From: CBDDHT01 sp965228615
GTDB taxonomy: Bacteria > Pseudomonadota > Alphaproteobacteria > Rhizobiales > Methyloligellaceae
Length of the DNA: 64,000 bases
Direction: 5' to 3'
NCBI GenBank assembly: GCA_965228615.1
Contig: CBDDHT010000003.1
Location: forward strand, 1,178,001-1,242,000
Shown: positions 44,648-53,862 of the stretch, piece by piece
Layout of the letters: the number at the start of each line of letters is the position of its first letter
How positions within the stretch are numbered: position 1 is the stretch's first letter
Notes under the pieces: generated by a model
Databases searched by the model: none
Told to the model about the DNA's origin: nothing
What the model saw: the letters and a program-made list of their open reading frames with translations, nothing else
Position numbers and translations under genes: made by a program

Positions 44648-46077
44648 GCCGGCACCCTCGACGGCTCCTGGCTGGCGAGCCTGGCGGACAGCTCCCGCGT
44701 CCATTCCGTGATCGTTCCGGCCCCCAGCCCGATAACCAGATCGCCTGGCCGTGCGACTGCCGCGATCTGCGTCACTAGTGTGTCAAGATCTTCGGTGGCC
44801 AGGACGTGCTCTTGCCCCTGACGCTTCAGACCGTCGATCAGAGCATCGCGATCGGCCCCCTCGATCGGGCTCTCGCCAGCGGTATAGACCGGTGTCACGA
44901 CCACCGTATCCGCATCGGAAAAGCAGGTGCAGAAATCACCGAAGAGATTCTTGAGCCTAGTGTAGCGATGGGGCTCGACGATTGCGATGACCGAACCTTC
45001 CGTCGAAGATCGCGCCGCCTTCAGAACGGCTGAGATTTCAACGGGATGATGCGCATAATCGTCGTAGATCGCGACACCGTTCCACTCCCCTCTCGGTGTA
45101 AAGCGACGCTGGACGCCACCGAACGCACTGAGGCTCGAGCGGATGTGCTCATCGCTGATTCCGACTTCGGCCCCAACACCGATTGCCGCAAGGGCATTCA
45201 GAGCATTGTATTGACCGGGAACGGGGAGCCGCAGCCCCTCGAGGACACGTTCACCACCAGGGACTTTCGCGTTCAGTTCGGCATCGAAGACCACACCGCC
45301 GCCATCGGCCCGCACATTGGCGAGACGAATGTCCGCGTCATCCGCGGCTCCATAGGTCAGCACCCGGCGGCATGTCTGCTCACGGCGAATGCCTGCCACC
45401 ATTTCACGGACGATCGGATGATCCACACCCGCCACGATCAGACCGTAAAACGGGATACCCTCGAAGAACTTGCGGAACGCGCGATGCAAGGCCTCGATCG
45501 TTTGCCAGTAATCCATATGCTCGGGATCGATGTTCGTAACGACACCGATCCGCGTCGGCAGTTTTGTGAATGTCCCGTCGGACTCGTCGGCCTCCACAAT
45601 CAACCATTCGCCACGCCCGATCCGGGCATTGGATCCGATAGAGTTGATGATGCCGCCACTGAGGACCGTCGGGTCGAGTTCGGCATGCATCAGAAGCTCT
45701 GATACCAGCGATGTCGTCGTCGTCTTGCCGTGGGTCCCGGTAACGGCCACCGTTGCACATTCGCGCATCAATTCGGCAAGCATCTCCGCGCGGCTGATAA
45801 TCGGAATACTCGCAGATCGCGCTGCCTCGAGTTCCGGATTGTCGGCCTTTACAGCCGTCGATGCGACGACGAATTTGGCCGCCCCGATATGCTCGGCCTT
45901 GTGCCCGATGGCACAGGCAATTCCTTTAGCGCGAAGACGCTCGATATTGGCGCCCACTTTCAGATCGCTGCCCTGCACAGCATAGCCACGATCATGCAAA
46001 ACCTCGGCGATGGCACTCATGCCGATGCCGCCGATGCCAACAATATGAAAAGGACCCAAGCCGTCCGGCATACGCAT
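44644..46077 (-). CDS. murC: UDP-N-acetylmuramate--L-alanine ligase
   Basis: MurC adds L-Ala to UDP-MurNAc. The 477-residue Mur ligase opens with FHIVGIGGIGMSAIAEVLHDRGYAVQGSD, has the ATP loop VTGTHGKTTTTSL, EADESDGTF, NIDPEHMDYW, and the C-terminal IYDDYAHHPVEISAVLKAAR. The stop overlaps the murB start; it lies 13 bases after murG. Confidence 0.96.
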   Translation of the reverse strand: MRMPDGLGPFHIVGIGGIGMSAIAEVLHDRGYAVQGSDLKVGANIERLRAKGIACAIGHKAEHIGAAKFVVASTAVKADNPELEAARSASIPIISRAEMLAELMRECATVAVTGTHGKTTTTSLVSELLMHAELDPTVLSGGIINSIGSNARIGRGEWLIVEADESDGTFTKLPTRIGVVTNIDPEHMDYWQTIEALHRAFRKFFEGIPFYGLIVAGVDHPIVREMVAGIRREQTCRRVLTYGAADDADIRLANVRADGGGVVFDAELNAKVPGGERVLEGLRLPVPGQYNALNALAAIGVGAEVGISDEHIRSSLSAFGGVQRRFTPRGEWNGVAIYDDYAHHPVEISAVLKAARSSTEGSVIAIVEPHRYTRLKNLFGDFCTCFSDADTVVVTPVYTAGESPIEGADRDALIDGLKRQGQEHVLATEDLDTLVTQIAAVARPGDLVIGLGAGTITEWTRELSARLASQEPSRVPA

Positions 46078-46090
46078 TGCCGTTCACTCC

Positions 46091-47200
46091 TCAACGCCGA
46101 CCGCCGCGGTCCGCAAGCTCCTCGATCAAATCGGCCAACCGCACAACCGCGTCCGGCCTCCCCATGCCACGCGCGGCCTCTGCCGCCCGCTCAAGTTTGT
46201 CAGGCTGGCTGCACAGGTTTTGGATCTCCGCCGCCAGCCTTTCAGGCGACAGTTCCGATTGCGCCATACACCATGCGGCACCGTTGGAATCTGCCCGTGT
46301 TGCATTCTCCAGTTGATCATTGTCAAGAGCGTGGGGAAGCGGCACGAGGATTGACGGACGTCCCATGATCGCCAATTCCGCGACTGTCGATGCGCCGGAC
46401 CGGGCCACAACCAGATGAGACCCGGCCATACGCTCGGGTAGATTCTGAAAGAAGGTCGCGACTTCGGCTTCGATGCCGGCTTCGCGATAAGCAGCTTCGA
46501 CCCGTTCCAGATCTTCTTCTCTCGCCTGCTGCACGACCTTGAGCCGCTTTCGGAGGGCCTCCGGCAAAAGATTCAATGCCGGCGGCATGGCATCCGAAAA
46601 GAAGCGCGCGCCCTGGCTGCCACCAAATACCAGCAGAGAAATGGGACCGTCGACAGCCGGCTTGCGAAAAGGCCGCGCACTCCAGTCGATAACCGCATTG
46701 CGGACCGGCGTGCCGGTCAATTGTGTGCGTTTCGCAGCACTGGAAGGGACACCTTTGGTCGGCTCGAATGTCAAAGCGATCTTCGATGCAAACCGCGCCA
46801 GAAGCCGGTTGGCACGTCCCATGACGGCGTTCTGCTCCTGCAAGAGGACTGGGACCCGCTTCAGCCGCGCCGCAACGATCGGCGGGATTGTCGGATATCC
46901 GCCGAAGCCTGCCAGGACCGCCGGCTTGATATCGGAAAAGATGCGAAGCGATGCCAGAACACCCCTGGAGAGCGTCCAGGCCGTCGATGCCGCGCCGCCG
47001 ATGGAACGCTTGCGAAGGGTTGCAGCCGGAACCTGATAGATTTCCCGCGCCGGAAATCCGGTACCATAGCGATCGCCGCGCTGATCGGTGATGAGGTCGA
47101 CGGTATGACCACGGCGGATGAGCTCTTCAGCAACGGCGAAGGCCGGAAAGAGATGGCCGCCGGTCCCACCTGCCGCCAGAAGAATGCTCTTGTTGCCCAT
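46091..47200 (-). CDS. murG: undecaprenyldiphospho-muramoylpentapeptide beta-N-acetylglucosaminyltransferase
   Basis: MurG converts lipid I to lipid II at the inner membrane. The 369-residue GT-B fold shows LLAAGGTGGHLFPAFAVAEEL, FGGYPTIPPIVAARL, LLEQNAVMGRANRLL, and LLVFGGSQGARFFSDAMP. The C-terminal donor-binding half has VVARSGASTVAELAIMGRPSILVPLPHALDNDQ. The ATG at 47200 has GAAGG nine bases upstream and lies two bases after the ftsW stop; the frame reading back into ftsW is not used. Confidence 0.96.
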   Translation of the reverse strand: MGNKSILLAAGGTGGHLFPAFAVAEELIRRGHTVDLITDQRGDRYGTGFPAREIYQVPAATLRKRSIGGAASTAWTLSRGVLASLRIFSDIKPAVLAGFGGYPTIPPIVAARLKRVPVLLQEQNAVMGRANRLLARFASKIALTFEPTKGVPSSAAKRTQLTGTPVRNAVIDWSARPFRKPAVDGPISLLVFGGSQGARFFSDAMPPALNLLPEALRKRLKVVQQAREEDLERVEAAYREAGIEAEVATFFQNLPERMAGSHLVVARSGASTVAELAIMGRPSILVPLPHALDNDQLENATRADSNGAAWCMAQSELSPERLAAEIQNLCSQPDKLERAAEAARGMGRPDAVVRLADLIEELADRGGRR

Positions 47201-47202
47201 TG

Positions 47203-48363
47203 CTATAAGCCTTCGCGCGCCGGTGTCGAAGTTGGCGCCGGCGATCCAACCCTGACAGCCCTTGGCCTGCGACGGGCAAGCCCGAGCGTAAGGCCCATTG
47301 TGATTGCCATCGACATTAGCGAAGACCCGCCATAGGAAATGAACGGCAGCGTCATCCCTTTGGCCGGAAGCAGTCCAACGGTTACTGCCATATTGATTAA
47401 CGCCTGAAGGCCGAAGAGTGCCGTAAGTCCGGCAAGGGCAAGCCGGACAAAGCCGTCCGGTTCGGCACGCGAATGAGCCAGGCCGCGCAAGACGATAAAG
47501 CCATAAAGCCCGAGAAGCAGCAGGCAGGCGATCAGACCATATTCCTCGGCAGCGACGGCAAACACAAAGTCCGTGTGAGCGTCGGGAAGGACCTGTTTGA
47601 CAGTTCCCTCTCCCGGGCCGCGGCCGAACCAACCGCCGCTGATGAAGGATTGGACAGCACGCTCGGTTTGATAGGTATTGCCGGATGCAGGATCGAAAAA
47701 GCTGTCGATGCGCCTCGCCACATGCGGCACCATGAAATAGGCCACGACCATACCTGCCGTCCCCGCAAATGCGATTGCGCCGATCCAGACCAGAGACAGA
47801 CCTGCAACGAAAAGCATGCTGCCCCAGACAATCGTGATGAGCAGCAACTGACCGAAGTCAGGCTGTAGAACGAGCAAGCCGACAAATAGGCCATAGGTCC
47901 CGACTGCGAGCGGCAGGCTTGGGACATCGTCGCGCTTCTGGGTCTCCGAGAACAACCAGGCGCTGATGACGACGAATGCCGGCTTCACGAGTTCGGATGG
48001 CTGCAAGGCAATCGGCCCGAGGCTCAACCAACGGACGGCGCCCTTGATCTCGCTCCCCAGCAGCAAAGTCACGATCATGAGCGAGATCCCAGCCAGATAC
48101 AGCGCAAGACAGAATCGTCTGGCTTGCCGCGGTCCCATGAGCGAGATGCCGATCAAAAGGGCAATGGCAGGCACGGCAAAAACCAGATGCCGCTTGAAGA
48201 AATGAAAAGGATCGAGCGAGAGCTTGACCGCTACCGGGGGGCTCGCGGCCAGTGAAAGAACGACACCGCCTGCTATCAGCAGGATCAATCCACTGAGCAT
48301 GAGCCTGTCGACCGTGAACCACCAGTCACTCATCAGGCTGCGATCGGAGCGGTTGAATCTCAT
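47203..48363 (-). CDS. ftsW: SEDS glycosyltransferase FtsW
   Basis: FtsW polymerises lipid II at the septum with FtsI. The 386-residue protein has about ten helices and the SEDS sequence blocks GAVRWLSLGPIALQPSELVKPAFVV, PDFGQLLLI, and FISGGWFGRGPGEGTVKQVLPDAHTDFVFAV, with the catalytic Asp in the latter loop. The ATG overlaps the murD stop as ATGA. Confidence 0.95.
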   Translation of the reverse strand: MRFNRSDRSLMSDWWFTVDRLMLSGLILLIAGGVVLSLAASPPVAVKLSLDPFHFFKRHLVFAVPAIALLIGISLMGPRQARRFCLALYLAGISLMIVTLLLGSEIKGAVRWLSLGPIALQPSELVKPAFVVISAWLFSETQKRDDVPSLPLAVGTYGLFVGLLVLQPDFGQLLLITIVWGSMLFVAGLSLVWIGAIAFAGTAGMVVAYFMVPHVARRIDSFFDPASGNTYQTERAVQSFISGGWFGRGPGEGTVKQVLPDAHTDFVFAVAAEEYGLIACLLLLGLYGFIVLRGLAHSRAEPDGFVRLALAGLTALFGLQALINMAVTVGLLPAKGMTLPFISYGGSSLMSMAITMGLTLGLARRRPRAVRVGSPAPTSTPAREGL

Positions 48364-49769
48364 GCGACGACCGGCTCCTGCATGGATATGCCATGGAGGT
48401 GCGATACCGCCGTCCGGAAGGCGTCGCCGCGCACTTCGAAGTTGGGAAACTGGTCGAATGACGCACAGGCCGGTGCGAATAGAACGACTGGCTCGGTTGC
48501 CGCAGAAGCCGTTGCATCGTGCGCTGCGGCGGCTACGGCTGCGTCGACCGACTCAAAATGCCGATAGTCCACCTTCCCTTCCAACGATTTGGCGAAATCG
48601 GCAGCCGCTTCTCCGATCAAATACGCCTTCACGACTTTCGGAAAGTAGTCCGCGAGTTCTGCAATTCCCCCCTCTTTGGCGCGGCCGCCGGCGATCCAAA
48701 AGATATTCTCAAAGCTCGCCAACGCTCTGGCGGCGGCATCGGCGTTCGTTGCTTTGGAATCATTGACGAACAAGACATGATCCAACTGTCCGACCTGCTC
48801 CATGCGATGCGCAAGTCCCGGAAATGACTGGAGGCCGCGCGCAATGACATCGTCATCCAGCCCGAGGCTATGGGTCAAAGCATACGCCGCTGCCGCATTC
48901 TGTCCGTTATGCGCGCCGCGCAAGGCGTTCGCGTCTCCGAATTCCGCTACGGTGCGTATCTGCCCATCTTCCGCAACGACCAGACGGCCATCGCGAGCGG
49001 TGAGACCATGCTCAGGCAAGGGTTCGGTTGAAATGGCAACTGTCGCATGTGGTCCTCGAATACGAGCGAATATTTCCCGGCAGAGATCGTCGTCGACGCC
49101 GACAACGGCCGTTCCTGTTGCATCCAGGCCTGCAAATATCCGCTCCTTGACGCGGGCATAATTCTCAAGCGTTCCATGGCGGTCGAGATGGTCCGGTGTG
49201 ATGTTGAGTAACGCCGCCGCATTCGGCCTCAATCCGGGAGTCAGATCGATTTGAAAGGACGAGAATTCGATCACATAGATCCGGTTGTCGTCGAAGGGAG
49301 GCAGATCGAGAATGGCTGTACCGATATTCCCGCCGAGCGCGACATCGCGCCCTGCAGTCCTCAAAACATGCGCAACCAAAGCCGATGTGGTCGATTTCCC
49401 GTTCGTGCCCGTTATCGCGACGACCTGAGAACGGCTCTGGAGCGCCAGCCGTTCGCGAAAAAACAGCTCGGTATCGCCAATGATTTCGACATCGGCCGCT
49501 TTCGCCCGGTTGACGGACCAGTGCGGTTCCGGATGGGTTAGTGGAACGCCCGGCGCCAGAACCAAGGCGTGGAACTGGGTCCAGTCCGCCTTTGCCAGAT
49601 CGACCAGTGTCAGCCCTTTTTCCTCGGCATTGGCACGTGAAGGCTCGCCATCGTCCCATGCTGCGACCAACGCGCCTCCCGCCTCGAGCGCATGACCGGC
49701 CGCAATGCCACTCCGCCCGAGACCGAACAGGGCAACGGATTGGTCGCTGAAGACCCGGATCGGAATCAT
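48360..49769 (-). CDS. murD: UDP-N-acetylmuramoylalanine--D-glutamate ligase
   Basis: MurD adds D-Glu. The 469-residue Mur ligase has SVALFGLGRSGIAAGHAL, the ATP loop ITGTNGKSTTSALVAHVL, LGGNIGTAILDLP, ALLNITPDHLDRHG, and FVNDSKATNADAAARALASF. The ATG start is nine bases after the mraY stop. The start overlaps nothing; the stop overlaps ftsW. Confidence 0.95.
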   Translation of the reverse strand: MIPIRVFSDQSVALFGLGRSGIAAGHALEAGGALVAAWDDGEPSRANAEEKGLTLVDLAKADWTQFHALVLAPGVPLTHPEPHWSVNRAKAADVEIIGDTELFFRERLALQSRSQVVAITGTNGKSTTSALVAHVLRTAGRDVALGGNIGTAILDLPPFDDNRIYVIEFSSFQIDLTPGLRPNAAALLNITPDHLDRHGTLENYARVKERIFAGLDATGTAVVGVDDDLCREIFARIRGPHATVAISTEPLPEHGLTARDGRLVVAEDGQIRTVAEFGDANALRGAHNGQNAAAAYALTHSLGLDDDVIARGLQSFPGLAHRMEQVGQLDHVLFVNDSKATNADAAARALASFENIFWIAGGRAKEGGIAELADYFPKVVKAYLIGEAAADFAKSLEGKVDYRHFESVDAAVAAAAHDATASAATEPVVLFAPACASFDQFPNFEVRGDAFRTAVSHLHGISMQEPVVA

Positions 49770-49778
49770 TTTTTCAGT

Positions 49779-50864
49779 TTAGCGCAGTTTCAGCGTTGCG
49801 AGACCCAGCAGCGCCAGAACGACGGAAATAATCCAGAATCGGACGACGACTGTCGGCTCAGCCCACCCCTTCTGTTCAAAGTGATGATGAAGAGGCGCCA
49901 TTCGAAAAACTCGCTTGCCAGTCAACTTGTAGGAGGCCACTTGCACGATCACCGATACGGTTTCGAGCACGAACAGACCGCCGACGATTGCCAGCACCAG
50001 TTCATGCTTGGTCGCAACGGCAACGGCACCCAGCGCGCCGCCCAGCGCCAAAGATCCGGTATCGCCCATGAAGATCATTGCCGGTGGCGCATTGAACCAC
50101 AGGAAGCCAAGCCCGGCGCCGACCAACGCCCCACAAATGACGGATAGCTCGCCCGCGCCTGGTACAAAGTGGATTTGAAGGTATTCAGCGAAGACCTTGT
50201 TACCGGTCAGATAAGCGATGAAGCCGAAAGTCGCGGCGGCAATCATCACCGGCACGATCGCCAGCCCGTCGAGTCCGTCCGTCAGGTTCACCGCATTTCC
50301 TGCACCGACAATGATGAAGGCACCCAGCAGAATGAAGAACGGACCGAGTTCCCAAATGAGGTTCTTGAAAAACGGGAAAGTGAGAGACGACGAAAAGGGT
50401 TCCTGTCCCACATGCACGATGACATAGGTCGCAATCGCGGCAATGATGGCTTCCAGCATGAAGCGGACGCGCCCCGGAAAACCGGCGGTCGAGCGTGTCG
50501 TAACCTTGAGATAGTCGTCATAAAAGCCGATAGCGCCATAGGACAGCGTCAGCATCAGCACGACCCAAACATAGACGTTGGACAGGTTGCCCCAGAGCAG
50601 CGTCGCCACCGTAACGCCCATGAGAATCATCAGGCCGCCCATGGTGGGCGTACCTTGTTTGCCCACGATATGGCTCATAGGCCCATCATCGCGAATGGGC
50701 TGTCCCCGGCCCTGCTTCAGGCGCAGCGACTTGATAAGATAGGGACCGAATAGAAACACGAACAGCAACGCCGTCATGGTTGCGCCGCCAGCACGGAACG
50801 TAATGTAGCGAAAAACGTTAAACGGCTGAACTTTATCGCTTAAATCAACCAGCCAATAGAGCAT
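49779..50864 (-). CDS. mraY: phospho-N-acetylmuramoyl-pentapeptide transferase
   Basis: MraY makes lipid I from UDP-MurNAc-pentapeptide and undecaprenyl phosphate. The 361-residue, ten-helix protein shows FYDDYLKV (Mg-binding aspartates), NAVNLTDGLDGLA, FMGDTGSLALGGALGAVA and APLHHHFEQKGW. The ATG at 50864 has GGGG upstream; an in-frame TTG lies 12 bases earlier. Confidence 0.96.
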   Translation of the reverse strand: MLYWLVDLSDKVQPFNVFRYITFRAGGATMTALLFVFLFGPYLIKSLRLKQGRGQPIRDDGPMSHIVGKQGTPTMGGLMILMGVTVATLLWGNLSNVYVWVVLMLTLSYGAIGFYDDYLKVTTRSTAGFPGRVRFMLEAIIAAIATYVIVHVGQEPFSSSLTFPFFKNLIWELGPFFILLGAFIIVGAGNAVNLTDGLDGLAIVPVMIAAATFGFIAYLTGNKVFAEYLQIHFVPGAGELSVICGALVGAGLGFLWFNAPPAMIFMGDTGSLALGGALGAVAVATKHELVLAIVGGLFVLETVSVIVQVASYKLTGKRVFRMAPLHHHFEQKGWAEPTVVVRFWIISVVLALLGLATLKLR

Positions 50865-50895
50865 CCGCGTCCCCAAACCTCTCGTGTTCGTCTTG

Positions 50896-52302
50896 TTATT
50901 GGGCGCCCGGAGCGCTCAGCCTGGCCCGCAAGGCATCCACCAGCGGTCCCATCCGGCTGCCAAGAGATCCCTTTATCATCACCACGTCTCCCTCGCGCAC
51001 ATCGTCCAGGAGCTGTGATTCAAGCTCTTCGGATGTTTCGCGCCAGACACCTTGCCGTTTGCCCGGCAACGCTTCGTAGAGCGATGCCATCTGCGGACCG
51101 CAAGCAAAGACAACATCAACACCGGCGTCGTCAACCGCCTCGGCAAGACCACGATGCAAGACGTCCGCTTCCGCACCGAGTTCGAGCATATCGCCTAGAA
51201 CAGCGATACGGCGCACATATTCGGATCGTGGGATCTGCCCCAAAGTCTCGAGTGCGGCGCGCATCGATGCCGGATTCGCATTGTAACTCTCATCAATGAT
51301 GAGCGTTTCACCGATTGCGATACGCTCGCCGCGCCCTTTTGAGGCACCCAGATTCTCAAGCGCCGCAGCGCCCTTCGTGAGATCGGCCCCGACGGCATGG
51401 ACGGCGGCCAATACCGCCAGGGAGTTGGAAACGATGTGGGCGCCCGGTGCACCAAGCCGATAGCTCAATGTCTGGCCGCCGATCACGGCGCGAACGCTGG
51501 AGCCATCATTGTCCAGTGTTTCTTCGATCAGACGCGCTGCTGCCTTCTCGTGTCTGCCAAAACTCACAATGTGCCCGATGCCGGCCTCTTGGGCCCTTTC
51601 TTCAAGCAGATGGAAGTAGGCATTGTCGCGGTTCAATATGGCCGTGCCGGATGGCTCGACACCTTGGAAGATCTCGGCTTTGGCCTCGGCAATTCCCGTC
51701 ACAGACTCAAAAAACTCGAGATGCACGGGCGCGACCGTCGTGATGATCGCGACATGCGGGCGAGCCATTTTCGTCAGAGGCACGATTTCGCCGGCATGGT
51801 TCATCCCGATCTCGGAGACGCAATAACGTGCATCCTGCGGCAGAAGAGACAGCGACAATGGAACACCCCATTGATTATTGTATGACTTTTCCGACGCATG
51901 GACATGACCTGAAGGTGCAAGCGCAAGTCGAAGAGCCTCCTTGGATCCGGTCTTGCCCACACTGCCGGTAACACCAACGACCTGAGCGGTACTTCGCGCA
52001 CGCGCGGCAATTCCCAGTCCGTTCAATGCTTCCAGCGTGTCATCGACGCGGATCAATGGCCCTGCGGTATCGCCAGCCTGCCAATCCTTCTCGACGATAG
52101 CGGCGCCTGCACCTGCCTCAAACGCAGCTTGCACATATTTGTGCCCGTCAAGGCGCTCTCCGCGAATGGCAACGAAAAGCCCGCCCGGTTCGATCGTGCG
52201 ACTATCGATCGACACGCTTACGAGATCGGGACCGGCAGTTCCGCCTCCGTCGCCGCCGACTGCGGCAACCGCTTCACTGAATTGCCATAGGGGCTCGCTC
52301 AT
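50896..52302 (-). CDS. murF: UDP-N-acetylmuramoyl-tripeptide--D-alanyl-D-alanine ligase
   Basis: MurF adds D-Ala-D-Ala to complete the pentapeptide. The 468-residue protein has the N-terminal ISIDSRTIEPG-like segment (SVSIDSRTIEPGGLFVAI), the ATP loop VVGVTGSVGKTGSKEALRLAL, SYNNQWGVPLSL, EIGMNHAGEIVPLTKMARPHVAIITTV, and IIDESYNANPASMRAALETL. It overlaps murE by ATGA. Confidence 0.95.
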   Translation of the reverse strand: MSEPLWQFSEAVAAVGGDGGGTAGPDLVSVSIDSRTIEPGGLFVAIRGERLDGHKYVQAAFEAGAGAAIVEKDWQAGDTAGPLIRVDDTLEALNGLGIAARARSTAQVVGVTGSVGKTGSKEALRLALAPSGHVHASEKSYNNQWGVPLSLSLLPQDARYCVSEIGMNHAGEIVPLTKMARPHVAIITTVAPVHLEFFESVTGIAEAKAEIFQGVEPSGTAILNRDNAYFHLLEERAQEAGIGHIVSFGRHEKAAARLIEETLDNDGSSVRAVIGGQTLSYRLGAPGAHIVSNSLAVLAAVHAVGADLTKGAAALENLGASKGRGERIAIGETLIIDESYNANPASMRAALETLGQIPRSEYVRRIAVLGDMLELGAEADVLHRGLAEAVDDAGVDVVFACGPQMASLYEALPGKRQGVWRETSEELESQLLDDVREGDVVMIKGSLGSRMGPLVDALRARLSAPGAQ

Positions 52303-53777
52303 TGGCGATCTCCAGCTAACACCGATTCTACGGCTTCATGGTCGGAAAACGGACTGACGGTCGTTCCGATGGTTTGACCCGTTTCATGCCCCTTGCCGGC
52401 AATAAGAACAAGGTCGCCGCTTGTCGCCTCGTTAATGGCATTTGCGATCGCTTCGCGGCGGTCCCCGATCTCGACCGCATCCGGCACGGCAGCGAGGACC
52501 GATGCTCGGATTGCCGCTGGGTCTTCGCGCCGCGGATTGTCGTCGGTCACAATTACCTTGTCCGCATGCTCTTTTGCGGCAAGTCCCATTTCCGGCCGTT
52601 TTCCAGCGTCTCGGTCACCACCGCAGCCGAAAACGACGATGAGACGCCGCTCGGCATAGGGCCGCAAAGCAACGAGCGCATTCGCCAGTGCGTCCGGTGT
52701 ATGGGCGTAATCAATGAATATGGTGGCACCGCTTGCAGACTTGCCCACATGCTCAAGACGGCCCTTTGCACCCTTGAGCCGTTCCAATGCCTTCAGGACA
52801 AGGGCACCGTCCGACCCGAGCGCTATCGCCAACCCGGCCGCAACCAGGGCGTTCGAGACCTGGAATCCACCGGCAAGCGGCAGGACGATCTCGTAGAGTT
52901 GACCGCCATGCATGAGCGTGAGCTGTTGCCCATCCCTCTCTTGCTCAACAGAAACGAGACGAATGTCCTCGCCAGAGTCGCCGACAGACAGGATCCTCAA
53001 GCCCCTCGCCTCGGCAACCGCGCGAACGCGGTCGGCTCCGGGGGCATCATGGTCCAGAACAACGCATCCGCCGTCTATCAACAACTCTTCGAAAAGGCGC
53101 ATTTTTTCAGACAAGTACGCCTCGAAACTCGTGTGATAGTCGAGATGATCGCGGGAAATGTTGGTGAAGGCTGCGGCGGCGACCTTCACGCCATCCAGCC
53201 GGCGCTGTTGAAGGCCGTGGCTCGACGCTTCCAGTGCGAGATGGGTGATACCATCCCCTGCAAGACCGGCCAAAATCCGGTGAAGTGCGACAGGTTCGGG
53301 GGTCGTATGAGCCAGCGAACGGTGCGTGCGTCCGGTAACGATACCGACAGTCCCCAGACTCGCAGCATCGATTCCCAGTTCCTGCCAAATCTGCCTTAGG
53401 AATGCTGCAACGGACGTCTTGCCATTGGTCCCGGTTACGGCTGCAACCGTTTCGGGCTGGCGCTCATAGAATCTAGCCGCAATGAGAGCCAGTCTGCGAC
53501 GCGGATCCGAATCGAAAAACACAGCGATATCGGAAGGCAAGACCGCATCACTTCCCTCTGGAAGAAGCACGGCAACGGCCCCGTTCTCCAGGGCTTTGGG
53601 AATAAATAGAGCACCGTCGGTTTCGGTTCCGGGTAAGGCTGCGAACAGAAATCCTGGCTCAACCTCACGGCTGTCTGCCGTCAACCCCGTCAATTCAAGG
53701 TTGGCCCATCGCTCCGCCAGCGCCACGTCGGGTCTTAGGAGATCTCCGAGTGTCATCGAATGGAACTCGCGGCTCAT
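52299..53777 (-). CDS. murE: UDP-N-acetylmuramoyl-tripeptide synthetase, meso-DAP-adding
   Basis: MurE adds the third stem residue. The 492-residue protein shows LTADSREVEPGFLFAAL, the ATP loop VTGTNGKTSVAAFL, SLGTVGI, NISRDHLDYH and IDYAHTPDALANALVAL. DNPR in VTDDNPRREDP is the meso-diaminopimelate specificity motif, so the wall is of the DAP type. The start is uncertain between ATGs at 53777 and 53756; neither has a strong ribosome-binding site. Confidence 0.94.
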   Translation of the reverse strand: MSREFHSMTLGDLLRPDVALAERWANLELTGLTADSREVEPGFLFAALPGTETDGALFIPKALENGAVAVLLPEGSDAVLPSDIAVFFDSDPRRRLALIAARFYERQPETVAAVTGTNGKTSVAAFLRQIWQELGIDAASLGTVGIVTGRTHRSLAHTTPEPVALHRILAGLAGDGITHLALEASSHGLQQRRLDGVKVAAAAFTNISRDHLDYHTSFEAYLSEKMRLFEELLIDGGCVVLDHDAPGADRVRAVAEARGLRILSVGDSGEDIRLVSVEQERDGQQLTLMHGGQLYEIVLPLAGGFQVSNALVAAGLAIALGSDGALVLKALERLKGAKGRLEHVGKSASGATIFIDYAHTPDALANALVALRPYAERRLIVVFGCGGDRDAGKRPEMGLAAKEHADKVIVTDDNPRREDPAAIRASVLAAVPDAVEIGDRREAIANAINEATSGDLVLIAGKGHETGQTIGTTVSPFSDHEAVESVLAGDRQ

Positions 53778-53862
53778 GCGATTGGTCTGCGATCGGAGCC
53801 AGCGGCTCCCTATCCGGCCAGTGCCGGCTCCACCTGAAGTACACAAACTTCAAGCGGACGCC